This document shows positions 22,929-30,774 of a DNA stretch of 44,016 nucleotides, in pieces. The position numbers and the translations under genes are program-made. The stretch lies in NCBI GenBank assembly GCA_035363255.1, contig DAOSES010000020.1:1-44016 (forward strand), given 5' to 3'. The stretch is from T3SED10-260 sp035363255. GTDB taxonomy: Bacteria > Caldisericota > Caldisericia > UBA6126. Below the pieces are notes generated by a model. That model searched no databases, was not told where the DNA came from, and saw only the letters and a program-made list of their open reading frames with translations. How positions within the stretch are numbered: the stretch's first letter is position 1; each line of letters opens with the position of its first letter.

Positions 22929-22934
22929 AGCTAC

Positions 22935-22963
22935 ATTATACCTGAGCTAAGGTATAATCAAGG
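22935..22963 (-). promoter_or_regulatory. mntA-hepT promoter placed directly at the start codon
   Basis: On the minus strand TATAAT (22940-22935) lies six bases before the ATG at 22928. A -35-like CTTGAT/TTGATT lies 15 to 16 bases upstream of it. A transcript would start within or beside the start codon, leaving no room for a ribosome binding site. Confidence 0.55.
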
Positions 22964-23020
22964 ATTTTTCAAAGTAGGATCATGGTAACCGATATTGCGT
23001 AAAACGATGGCATTGCCTGG
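22964..23020 (-). pseudogene. Remnant of a relE-type toxin 3' end
   Basis: Read on the minus strand this gives AIVLRNIGYHDPTLKN, almost identical to the C-terminus of the RelE-type toxin at 20268-20525 (AIVLRNIGCHDTTLK). No start and no upstream toxin sequence remain. A further small gap is seen where the intact gene has 11 extra bases. It shows that a relE gene once stood directly upstream of mntA here. Confidence 0.85.
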
Positions 23021-23115
23021 CTCCTTTTTTCATGCATACCAAACCACGCTTATATTCACTGCAATTCATGAAAATATTATACCGAAGCTTAAGGTTTTTA
23101 CCACTACACCTCACC

Positions 23116-23886
23116 TCAGATCGTGGCTTGTACTTTCTGACCTATAACATCCAGCATAAAGTAAAAAAACTCTTTTAGCTTTTCTCGTTTTGATCTTGAG
23201 ATAAAAGGCCTGATATCAAGAATAAACTGCTTGGGATCAAAAGTCTTTATCCTTAGCATTAAGTCTTCAGTTTTAAGTGGAGATAAGTGATAATATTTCA
23301 GCTTTTCGTCGATCATCTCTTGATTCAGCTCAACAGACTGACTTAACAAAAACCACAGATCATAAAGATCTCTACCCTTTTTTCGAGTCATCACAGCTCG
23401 TATCTTTTCGGACAATATTTCTTCTTTACTCAAATGATTGATGTATGAAGTAAAAACAATAGGATAAAACGTTGATATAATTGATTTTTCTGGCATAAGT
23501 ATTTGCTCTCTGAATGAAAAATCCAGCTTAACAAAGCAGGGTGTTTGATTGGACATGGAAGTGCTCAGTACCCAGGTTTGCCCAATATGGGTATTCCTTT
23601 TGTTAAACTTCCAATCCCACCGTTTTTCAAGACCATCACAGAATTCCTGAAAAATAGGAACAAAGAGATCCGCAGAGCCTTGTACAGAAAAATCCAGGTC
23701 CTCAGAAAATCTCTCACCACCAAATAAGAGGCGGATAGCTGTACCACCTTTGAAAAAGATGTTTTTTGCATAATTTTGATTCATGAGCTCTTTTAAAAAA
23801 AGCAGCTGGGTGTACTCTCTAAAAATTACAATATCACTGATTTCAAAGCGCTTACCAAGTTCATTGATTTGACTTTGGGACAACAT
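23116..23886 (-). CDS. abiEii: AbiEii/AbiGii-family nucleotidyltransferase toxin
   Basis: About 256 residues. The nucleotidyltransferase motifs of the AbiEii (DUF1814) family are present: FFKGGTAIRLLFGGERFSEDLDFSV, with GGT near 47-49 and the catalytic Asp pair near 63 and 65, and the later KIRAVMTRKKGRDLYDLWFLLS motif. Characterised relatives act as toxins in type IV toxin-antitoxin and phage abortive-infection systems, and some modify tRNA acceptor ends. Start: ATG at 23886, one base after the abiEi stop; an earlier ATG (23907) is inside abiEi. It appears complete. Confidence 0.9.
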   Translation of the reverse strand: MLSQSQINELGKRFEISDIVIFREYTQLLFLKELMNQNYAKNIFFKGGTAIRLLFGGERFSEDLDFSVQGSADLFVPIFQEFCDGLEKRWDWKFNKRNTHIGQTWVLSTSMSNQTPCFVKLDFSFREQILMPEKSIISTFYPIVFTSYINHLSKEEILSEKIRAVMTRKKGRDLYDLWFLLSQSVELNQEMIDEKLKYYHLSPLKTEDLMLRIKTFDPKQFILDIRPFISRSKREKLKEFFYFMLDVIGQKVQATI

Positions 23887-23887
23887 T

Positions 23888-24478
23888 TTACCAGGGCAAC
23901 TCCTCAATTAGACGATAGACTTCATTGGAGATAGGAAGCTCCTGGCATAACCCCAATAAGCTTTCTTTATTGACAGACTCCAGATCGTACTCATCAAAAG
24001 AACTTGAACGCCATCCTCGGGAGGCAAAATACAGTTGATCAATCAGGGCTTTCTCAGGCATGGCGATCAGAAAGTTGTTTTCTTTAATGAACATCCCATA
24101 TAAACTGGGTGTAATTTTGCTATAAGTGAAGCTTTTTCCATCCACCATTTTTTTGTTGGTTTTTTTATTGCTTACACTCGATATTTCAAATGGAAACTGA
24201 GAAAGAATACCCCAGTAGTTTAAAGCAGACTCCAACGAAACATAGGAAAAATCATACAAAAAGTTGGCCAGTTCAAAATCAGAAATGGCTATCCCTAAGC
24301 GACGATATTTACTTCGTTCCAGTTTTTCCAGAATCTGATGCTCTTGCAAACTTTGTAGAACCTGGTAAAAATTACGTTCTGTTCTTATATCCAATAATTG
24401 TTGCAATGTTTTTATCGTGAACAACTTAAACTCAGACTCATAAATTTTTTTAACACTTTTCAGGTATATAGATTCCAT
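23888..24478 (-). CDS. abiEi: AbiEi-type antitoxin and autoregulator
   Basis: A 196-residue protein with an N-terminal winged-helix region (FTIKTLQQLLDIRTERNFYQVLQSLQEHQILEKLERSKYRRLG) and a C-terminal antitoxin domain (YVSLESALNYWGILSQFPFEISSVS ... AMPEKALIDQLYFASRG), the AbiEi/DUF4095-like order. AbiEi proteins repress their own operon by binding inverted repeats and counteract the AbiEii toxin. The start codon lies inside one arm of a 43-base inverted repeat and nine bases after a -10 element, with no ribosome binding site. There is no later ATG near the N-terminus. Confidence 0.88.
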   Translation of the reverse strand: MESIYLKSVKKIYESEFKLFTIKTLQQLLDIRTERNFYQVLQSLQEHQILEKLERSKYRRLGIAISDFELANFLYDFSYVSLESALNYWGILSQFPFEISSVSNKKTNKKMVDGKSFTYSKITPSLYGMFIKENNFLIAMPEKALIDQLYFASRGWRSSSFDEYDLESVNKESLLGLCQELPISNEVYRLIEELPW

Positions 24479-24516
24479 ATACTGTATATTATATGCAGTA
24501 TATGGAATCTAGTCAA
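24469..24516 (-). promoter_or_regulatory. abiE promoter inside a 16-bp-arm inverted repeat
   Basis: On the minus strand TTGACT (24516-24511), a 17-base spacer and TATAAT (24493-24488) form an excellent promoter. Arms 24469-24484 and 24496-24511 (core TTCCATATACTG and its reverse complement) are perfectly complementary over 16 bases around an 11-base centre that holds the -10 element. The right arm fills the promoter spacer and the left arm contains the abiEi ATG. AbiEi binding here would shut off transcription. Confidence 0.8.
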
Positions 24517-24655
24517 TGTATCGAACCTTCTTAAAAAACATCTTAATTCGCATTCATAATCAAGTTAAACAGATAATTGATATGTTCTGTAATTATTTTC
24601 CTTTTTTCCTGTATTATTTACAAAAGAGCTCATGCAATTAGCAAGGGGGTGCAGG

Positions 24656-26947
24656 ATGTATTTTCGAAGGTGGATCCTGATTTTGTTGGTGCTATGCTTT
24701 CTTTTCCCATCGTCTGTTGCCACAAAGTCAAAAGCTTCTTCACTCTTGCCCCATTATTTTATAGCCATCCACAATGAGCCCTTTCATGCCCATCCAAGGG
24801 AAAATGCCCTTCGCAGACAATCCCTGGAAACTCTCATTCAAATGACAGAATATGCTTCCTATCGTGGTATTCGTCTTACCCTCATGTTTACTCCCCAATG
24901 GGCTGACTTGCTACTGGAAGACAAACAATCCCACCTCGTAGAAAAATGGAAATCGCAAGGACATGAAATCAGTGCTCATCATCACGGTATTCGCCATGGC
25001 AACTGGGATGGCTACACCAACTATTCCAAAGAAACAGCCTACCACCAGCGTCTGCAACTGAAAAAGGACGGAAAGCCCGAACCTTATCTTGGCACCTTAA
25101 AAGATGCTATGGAAGAGTGGAAAAAAATATGCCCCGACATCCATACGGGCTGTATGAACGCAGAATTTGACAAAAATGAAACTCCCAAGGACATCGCCAT
25201 AGATACCAGTGCTGGCTTTATGAATAACGGAAGGGTAGGAATCAGAAAAAAAGGTGATGGATCCAATCCCGATATTGGCATCAATGAGTACATCCTCCAA
25301 GGCAGTCTTCAGGGTCAGAAAATCAAGTGGCTTTCGCATTATTTGCCAGGTACACATCCACAAATCCTGCCAGAGCTTTATGCCACTCTACTTTCCATGC
25401 CATCTGATCAAGTATATGGATTAGTCTTTCACAGCTCTCCTGCTGAATTTCCACTTTTCATACAAATCATTGATTTTTTAAGTCGCTGGGACCCGGAAGC
25501 CTCTAAAAGCCAAACCCTTCAAAGCATTGTGACGGAAGCTTTTCTTCCAGAGGCTGTTTTGCCTCCTTCCTTTTTGGGAGAAACCGAAGAAGAACTATCA
25601 TCGCCTCCCCCTTTAGGCTTTCACCCTGCAAAAATCACCCATCCGCAATATCATGAAAATGGTTATGCCCATGCTTATCAATTGGGCATTCATAGCACCC
25701 GCGAAGGTCTCTATGCTTTCTGGCCCCTGGTTCAACCTGATTTAAACAGCGATCAGTACAACTTTCTTCTCTATGATGCCCAGTGGCACGATATTCCGAG
25801 AAACATCCAGATCATAGGAAATGTTGCAGTCCAACCTGCTGGCACCTCGTTTAAAAGGCAAGTGGAGGGATCCTGGCTACCTATTGATATCCCAGCCTAT
25901 CAGGCTTTTGTTCGAGCTGTAGTAGAGCGCTATGACGGAGATGGTTTTCAAGACATGCCTGGTCTCACCAACCCGATCAAGAATTGGCAAATCGACAATG
26001 AGCCCAATCTTTTTGCTTCCCATTTAAGAGATTATGCGAAATACCACCACTTCACCTACGAAGCTATAAAAGAGGCTGACCCAGAAGCAGTGGTGATCAT
26101 GGCAGGAGTTGGGGGAGGGCCTTTGGGATACCTTGATTCCTTTCGCAAGTTTTATCTGCCAGTGCTCAAGGAACTCGGTGGTCAATACATCGATGTTTTT
26201 GATTTTCACTGGTATGGGAATGCTTTTGGTGACTACCTCATGATAGATCCCGCAACAGGTGAAAACGTACTGCAGGTTATTCGTCAGACTTTAAACCAAT
26301 GTGGCTATGAGACTGATTTACCCTTATGGATTACCGAAATGGGCACCTATTCTGGAGTATTGGGCAACCCTCCACGTTGGGAAACGTATCAGAGCGAAAA
26401 AGAGCAGGCTATTGATCTTGTAAGACGCTGTTTTTATACCTGGGCTGGCGGAGTGGATCAAATTCTCATGGCTTGGGGTCTAATGGAAGGATTTAAGCAG
26501 GACTATGGCTACTTTGACTATACGGGTTTTATCTATGATGGCTTTGGACCGTTGGATGAAGGACTGGGAGAGAAAAAGCTGGCTTACTTCACCCTACAAT
26601 TCATAGGTCAGCATTTTAAGGGACTTAAAGCAAAAGACCTTGAATGGGTCCGATCTGACGAATACTTTTCCTTGCTTCGATGGAACACTCCCGAGGGGAA
26701 AGAAAAATTCATCGTCTGGAGAAATGATCACCCTTATGTGCTAAGTCAGGACCTTCTTCTGGACTTTCCTTATGCGGAGGGAAAAGATATCCATGTAACA
26801 GAAATGATTGCAGGAGCCATTAAAGGGAAAGGCTTGGAAATGAGAGAGTTTGATGCGCTGTTTAAGCAAACCAGGGTAAGCCCTGAAAATTCTGGCAATC
26901 CAGCAATACCAGTAGGAAGAATACCTTTAATGATAGAAGTGAATTGA
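24656..26947 (+). CDS. Secreted two-domain carbohydrate-active protein (deacetylase-like plus glycosidase-like)
   Basis: About 763 residues. A signal peptide (RRWILILLVLCFLFPSSVA) leads into a NodB/polysaccharide-deacetylase-like section (about 35-290) with LTLMFTPQWADLL, the metal-type GHEISAHHHG, a second acidic/His cluster and GLVFHSSPAEF. From about 350 to 690 there is a TIM-barrel glycosidase-like domain: a candidate acid/base Glu 449 in WQIDNEPNLF and a candidate nucleophile Glu 561 in WITEMGTYS, as in clan GH-A (GH39-like). The tail is beta-rich. Start: ATG at 24656 after AAGGGGGTGCAGG. The substrate is unknown; the gene stands alone. Confidence 0.75.
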   Translation: MYFRRWILILLVLCFLFPSSVATKSKASSLLPHYFIAIHNEPFHAHPRENALRRQSLETLIQMTEYASYRGIRLTLMFTPQWADLLLEDKQSHLVEKWKSQGHEISAHHHGIRHGNWDGYTNYSKETAYHQRLQLKKDGKPEPYLGTLKDAMEEWKKICPDIHTGCMNAEFDKNETPKDIAIDTSAGFMNNGRVGIRKKGDGSNPDIGINEYILQGSLQGQKIKWLSHYLPGTHPQILPELYATLLSMPSDQVYGLVFHSSPAEFPLFIQIIDFLSRWDPEASKSQTLQSIVTEAFLPEAVLPPSFLGETEEELSSPPPLGFHPAKITHPQYHENGYAHAYQLGIHSTREGLYAFWPLVQPDLNSDQYNFLLYDAQWHDIPRNIQIIGNVAVQPAGTSFKRQVEGSWLPIDIPAYQAFVRAVVERYDGDGFQDMPGLTNPIKNWQIDNEPNLFASHLRDYAKYHHFTYEAIKEADPEAVVIMAGVGGGPLGYLDSFRKFYLPVLKELGGQYIDVFDFHWYGNAFGDYLMIDPATGENVLQVIRQTLNQCGYETDLPLWITEMGTYSGVLGNPPRWETYQSEKEQAIDLVRRCFYTWAGGVDQILMAWGLMEGFKQDYGYFDYTGFIYDGFGPLDEGLGEKKLAYFTLQFIGQHFKGLKAKDLEWVRSDEYFSLLRWNTPEGKEKFIVWRNDHPYVLSQDLLLDFPYAEGKDIHVTEMIAGAIKGKGLEMREFDALFKQTRVSPENSGNPAIPVGRIPLMIEVN

Positions 26948-26996
26948 TATGATTCCATATCCTGCACTTGTTTCCCACATCTCCTTCGCCTGAGAG

Positions 26997-28001
26997 CTAC
27001 TCTAAAGATATTTTCCAGGAATAGAGACGCTGATCTTTAATCCAATAAATCATGGGGTGAGAATTTACCTGTTTAAGCTGTCCATAAACCTCAAAATTAA
27101 AAGCATAGCTTAAGTCTGCCTGTTCAATAACATGGGTTCGCACTTGATACGACCCATCTTCTTCGTTCCTTCCGCTAAATTGATACATCAACCAGTATTT
27201 TTCGCTATGTTGATAATAGAAGCTTTCGTTTTCTTCTTCGGGTCGGATCAAAAGGTATTCAGCTTCAAGGGTATCAAGATCAACTCGTAACAAGCTGCTA
27301 CTTGCTGAAGCTTCAGGATTCTTGTCCCATGCGTCCATATAAATCGCCTCTGCATCTGCATACACCAAAGTGTCCACATCATTATAAGAAAAGACTTTTT
27401 GCAGACTCTCCAAAGCCAAAGAGGGATAATCAATGGAGTATACACTATTCTGGACGGCCACATAAGCTTTATTCTCACTGATGAGGTAGGAATCGATGCT
27501 GTGGGGATAAAAAGGCAATTCCACGGAATGATAGGTCTTATTTTGACGGTCGATATAATAAAGCGTATAAAAATAACTGGCAAGAATATTGCGATTTAAA
27601 TCTATCTTTACTGGCTCTTTAAAGACGACATATCCTCCCAATGCTTTGGCTTCTTTTTCGGGTAAGATATCAAACAGCTTTGAAGACGTCCACTGCTTGG
27701 TCAGAGTGTTTATCTCAATTAAATACGGAGGGCAATCACTACATTCATCCACCAGCATCAAATCAAGATAAGTTGGATTATTGCCATTGGGACAAAAATT
27801 CAGTCGGAGAGATAAACTATCCGAAGAAGGAAGACCGGAAGTAGATAGATCAAAGAGGAGCTCTTTTTCCTCCTGGGGAATTTGGATAAGGAAATCATTC
27901 TTCTCAAAAGGAGTACATGACAAGCTAAAAACCAAAACTATCGACACAAAAAGTCCAATCACTATTCCAGCATTCTTGCTTTGTTTTCGAACTTGAATCA
28001 T
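26997..28001 (-). CDS. Putative lipoprotein, unknown function
   Basis: A 334-residue protein with a hydrophobic leader ending VFSLSCTPFEKND; the Cys at about 29 is a plausible lipidation site, although the box is imperfect (Ser rather than a branched residue at -3). The rest is beta-rich and reads like a propeller of surface-exposed repeats (TLYYIDRQNKTYHSVELP; VYSIDYPSLALESL; YLLIRPEEENESFYY), but I do not recognise a family. GGAGG lies nine bases before the ATG. It starts 15 bases after the Ig-like/CuAO_N1 gene and is probably cotranscribed with it. Confidence 0.75.
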   Translation of the reverse strand: MIQVRKQSKNAGIVIGLFVSIVLVFSLSCTPFEKNDFLIQIPQEEKELLFDLSTSGLPSSDSLSLRLNFCPNGNNPTYLDLMLVDECSDCPPYLIEINTLTKQWTSSKLFDILPEKEAKALGGYVVFKEPVKIDLNRNILASYFYTLYYIDRQNKTYHSVELPFYPHSIDSYLISENKAYVAVQNSVYSIDYPSLALESLQKVFSYNDVDTLVYADAEAIYMDAWDKNPEASASSSLLRVDLDTLEAEYLLIRPEEENESFYYQHSEKYWLMYQFSGRNEEDGSYQVRTHVIEQADLSYAFNFEVYGQLKQVNSHPMIYWIKDQRLYSWKISLE

Positions 28002-28016
28002 AAATGTGTGCCTCCG

Positions 28017-29024
28017 TTAGCTTTGAGGGGATGGAAAAGTAATAGTTATACGTTGCAGTTTTCCGTCCCAGTCAACTTTTGAACCAAGATTCTCGGATAC
28101 AAAACGAACAGGCACCAAGGTTCGACCATTCACTATCATTGGAGCAACCGCGAGAGACACTTGTTCATCATTCACCATAGCCGAAGTTTTTCCGACCCAG
28201 AGTTTAATAGTACGACCATAAAGGATAAAGGTAATCCTTTGCTCTGGTGCGTTCCAATCCAAACTTGCTCCAATAGCTTCTCCCACAAAACGCAAGGGTA
28301 CCATGGTAGTACTTTTAACTATCATGGGTGGCGCATCAAGAGTATAAGGCTTACCATTAATTTCTGCCTGAGTCTTTCCAATAAAAAGAAGTATGAGTTT
28401 TTTCTCGGGATACACCATATAATGCATCAATCTTGATTCATTACCCACCAGGTCAGTAGCTTTGATTACAAAAAAATTGCTTCCCATTTCCAGTGAAACT
28501 CGAGCAATAAAGGTTCCATCGGGCAAAACTGGTACTTTATGTTCATTGATCAGCACCTTGGCGTTCTTGTCGTCTACTTTTCCCGTTAAAGTATCTATAT
28601 CAGAAGTGCAAAGTTTATTATCGGGAGTGATCATGGTAATAAGTGGGGCGATGGTATCCAAATAAATGGTAAAAATTATTTCGCTACGATTACTCCCCAA
28701 ATCTATCGCCTCAATCTTAATATCGTTTTTACCTTCATTCAATTGAAGAGTTTGTTTGAAATTTCCACTATCATCTACCTGGGTTTCCTTTCCTTGAATT
28801 AAAACCCTTACATTGGGCTCTGTCTTTCCAGACAAACTATGATTTTTTTGTTTTGTGTAGTACTGCCCATCAATATCAATAAAATTATCTGTATTGATAC
28901 TTATCGCAGGAGCAGTGGTATTGGTTTCATCATGATGCTGTTCAGAAAAAACATTTCCATAAAATGGAAGAACAACAAACAATAGCATTACACTTAAAAC
29001 TATTGCTGTAAGTCGACTTTTCAT
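28017..29024 (-). CDS. Secreted protein with Ig-like repeats and a CuAO_N1 domain
   Basis: About 335 residues: a signal peptide (MKSRLTAIVLSVMLLFVVLPFYG), two bacterial Ig-like/glucodextranase-B-type repeats (about 55-215; FKQTLQLNEGKNDIKIEAIDLGSN and FIARVSLEMGSNFFVIKATDLVGNES are equivalent strands) and a CuAO_N1 domain (about 220-330) with the paired motifs TTMVPLRFVGEAIGASLDW and GRTLVPVRFVSENLGSKVDW. It is a surface or wall-associated protein with a probable binding role. Start: ATG at 29024 with GGGAGGG upstream; the longer frame to 29075 lacks support. Confidence 0.85.
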   Translation of the reverse strand: MKSRLTAIVLSVMLLFVVLPFYGNVFSEQHHDETNTTAPAISINTDNFIDIDGQYYTKQKNHSLSGKTEPNVRVLIQGKETQVDDSGNFKQTLQLNEGKNDIKIEAIDLGSNRSEIIFTIYLDTIAPLITMITPDNKLCTSDIDTLTGKVDDKNAKVLINEHKVPVLPDGTFIARVSLEMGSNFFVIKATDLVGNESRLMHYMVYPEKKLILLFIGKTQAEINGKPYTLDAPPMIVKSTTMVPLRFVGEAIGASLDWNAPEQRITFILYGRTIKLWVGKTSAMVNDEQVSLAVAPMIVNGRTLVPVRFVSENLGSKVDWDGKLQRITITFPSPQS

Positions 29025-29133
29025 TGTTTCCCTCCCTTTTTTGTTTTGAGGCTCCTTGCTAAACAACCGAGACAACTAGTTCTATAATAAACATAATAAG
29101 TATATACGAATTTTGCCAAATTAGAGGATTATG

Positions 29134-29161
29134 TTCCCGTAATTTGCACAAATTACAGGAA
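29134..29161. promoter_or_regulatory. 28-bp palindrome between divergent lipB and the Ig-like/CuAO_N1 gene
   Basis: TTCC-c-GTAATTTG at 29134-29146 and CAAATTAC-a-GGAA at 29149-29161 are inverted with a two-base centre and one mismatched pair. It lies between divergently transcribed genes, about 54 bases before lipB. It is a likely site for a dimeric regulator; the regulator is not identifiable. Confidence 0.55.
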
Positions 29162-29180
29162 TTAGAACTTCCGATTGGTG

Positions 29181-29208
29181 TTTACAACTAAGCCGGCATG
29201 GGTAAACT
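29181..29208 (+). promoter_or_regulatory. Possible lipB promoter
   Basis: TTTACA (29181-29186) and TAAACT (29203-29208) are 16 bases apart and the -10 ends six bases before the lipB ATG. No ribosome binding site is visible. If this promoter is real, lipB is read from a leaderless message. Confidence 0.4.
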
Positions 29209-29214
29209 ATCTGT

Positions 29215-29901
29215 ATGAATACTTTATGGGTAGTAAGAGCTGGCTTGATCGAGTACGGAAAAATGCTCGCAATTCAGGAGCAGTGCCTGAAAATGCGTCA
29301 AGAAGACGCCCTGGATGATATCCTCCTCTTGTGCGAACACCCTCCCGTCATTACCCTCGGCAAAAACGCCCAACGCAGTAATATCCTCTTTTCGGACGAC
29401 TACCTTCACCAGCAGGGTATAGAAATCTTCCCCATCACCCGCGGAGGAGACGTCACCTTTCACGGGCCAGGTCAGTTGGTAGGCTACCCCATAGTTCACC
29501 TTAAAAATTGGGATCACAGCATACGCCTCTTTGTAGATAAAGTCGAAGAATCCATCATCCACTACCTCGCGCAAACCCATCATATCAACGCCCAGCGCAT
29601 ACAAGGACTCACCGGAGTATGGGTGGGACAGGATAAAATCACCGCCATCGGCTTTGCAGTTAAAAAATGGGTGACCATGCATGGTTTTGCCTTCAACATC
29701 ACCACCGACCTGAACTATTTCAACTATATCACTCCCTGTGGCATCCGCGACAAAGGAGTCACCTCGCTAACGAGCCTACTGGGCAAGAGCATCGATATGC
29801 CTGAAGTGATCGACCAGCTCTGTCAAAGCATGGAAAGCGTCCTGCCATGTAAAACTGAAGAGCTTGCACTTGAAACATTGCTTCAGAGGATCCCTCTGTG
29901 A
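29215..29901 (+). CDS. lipB: Lipoyl(octanoyl) transferase
   Basis: Moves the octanoyl group from octanoyl-ACP to the lipoyl domains of target proteins. At 228 residues it is of normal length, with LLLCEHPPVITLGK, ITRGGDVTFHGPGQLVGYPI (the conserved GGxxTxHGPGQ), GVWVGQDKITAIGFAVKKWVTMHGFAFNI (the catalytic Lys region) and YITPCGIRDKGVTSL (the Cys acceptor). The ATG has no clear ribosome binding site. It overlaps the lipA start. The targets (2-oxoacid dehydrogenase E2 or glycine-cleavage H protein) are not in this window. Confidence 0.96.
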   Translation: MNTLWVVRAGLIEYGKMLAIQEQCLKMRQEDALDDILLLCEHPPVITLGKNAQRSNILFSDDYLHQQGIEIFPITRGGDVTFHGPGQLVGYPIVHLKNWDHSIRLFVDKVEESIIHYLAQTHHINAQRIQGLTGVWVGQDKITAIGFAVKKWVTMHGFAFNITTDLNYFNYITPCGIRDKGVTSLTSLLGKSIDMPEVIDQLCQSMESVLPCKTEELALETLLQRIPL

Positions 29902-30770
29902 ACACTCCTCAACGCAAGCCCGAATGGCTGAAAAATACCCAGACGCGCAATCAGGACTTTCACCAGGTAAGTCAACTGGTCAAAAACCTCCAACTGCACA
30001 CCGTATGCGAGGAAGCCAACTGCCCCAACCGCACCGAATGCTACAGTCACCGCACAGCCACCTTTCTCATCCTTGGTGCTATTTGCACTCGAAAATGCAA
30101 GTTTTGCAATGTCAGCAAAGGAACACCCCTTGCCCCTGATCCCTCAGAGCCCCTTCACCTTGCCCAGGCCTGTAAAAGTCTGAACTTAAAACATGCCGTC
30201 ATCACATCCGTCACCCGCGACGATTTGCCCGATGGCGGAGCAGAGCAATTTGCCCAATGCATCCAGGAAATCCGCCAGCTTCATCCCACCTGCACCATCG
30301 AAGTTTTAACTCCTGATTTTTCTGGCTCTTCTGAAGCTATCCAAGTAGTTATCGATGCTCATCCCGAAGTATATAATCACAACATCGAAACCGTTCCTCG
30401 CCTCTATCCCCTCGTACGCCCCATTGCCGACTACCATCGTTCTCTCATGCTTCTTGCCCAGGTCAAACAAAGCGATCCCTCCATTCTCAGCAAATCAGGT
30501 ATCATGGTAGGTCTTGGAGAAACCGCAGAGGAAGTGGAGCAAACCCTTCGTGATCTTCATGCTCATGGCTGTGATGCTCTGACCATCGGGCAATACCTGC
30601 CCCCCAGCAAAGAGCATTATCCTCTAGCAGAGTATATCACTCCCGCTCAATTTGAAGCCTATCGCCAAATGGCCTTACATATCGGATTCAAGCAGGTGGC
30701 ATCTTCGCCCCTGACCCGCAGTTCTTATCATGCAAGTCTGATGCTTAAAGAAAATCATAAGGAGGACTAG
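29898..30770 (+). CDS. lipA: Lipoyl synthase (radical SAM)
   Basis: Inserts two sulfurs at C6 and C8 of protein-bound octanoate. Both iron-sulfur motifs are seen: the auxiliary cluster CX4CX5C (Cys 37, 42, 48; CEEANCPNRTEC) and the radical SAM CX3CX2C (Cys 63, 67, 70; CTRKCKFC), together with VTRDDLPDGGA, VYNHNIETVPRLY, SGIMVGLGE and the C-terminal RSSYHA serine ligand. The start is GTG at 29898, overlapping the lipB stop (TGA at 29899-29901). The length of 290 is typical. It forms a pathway pair with lipB. Confidence 0.97.
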   Translation: MNTPQRKPEWLKNTQTRNQDFHQVSQLVKNLQLHTVCEEANCPNRTECYSHRTATFLILGAICTRKCKFCNVSKGTPLAPDPSEPLHLAQACKSLNLKHAVITSVTRDDLPDGGAEQFAQCIQEIRQLHPTCTIEVLTPDFSGSSEAIQVVIDAHPEVYNHNIETVPRLYPLVRPIADYHRSLMLLAQVKQSDPSILSKSGIMVGLGETAEEVEQTLRDLHAHGCDALTIGQYLPPSKEHYPLAEYITPAQFEAYRQMALHIGFKQVASSPLTRSSYHASLMLKENHKED

Positions 30771-30774
30771 ATCA

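Noticed and set aside
24577..24777. 66-codon plus-strand frame overlapping the start of the glycosidase-like gene
   Set aside because: It lies in another frame, lacks a ribosome binding site and has no identifiable product.
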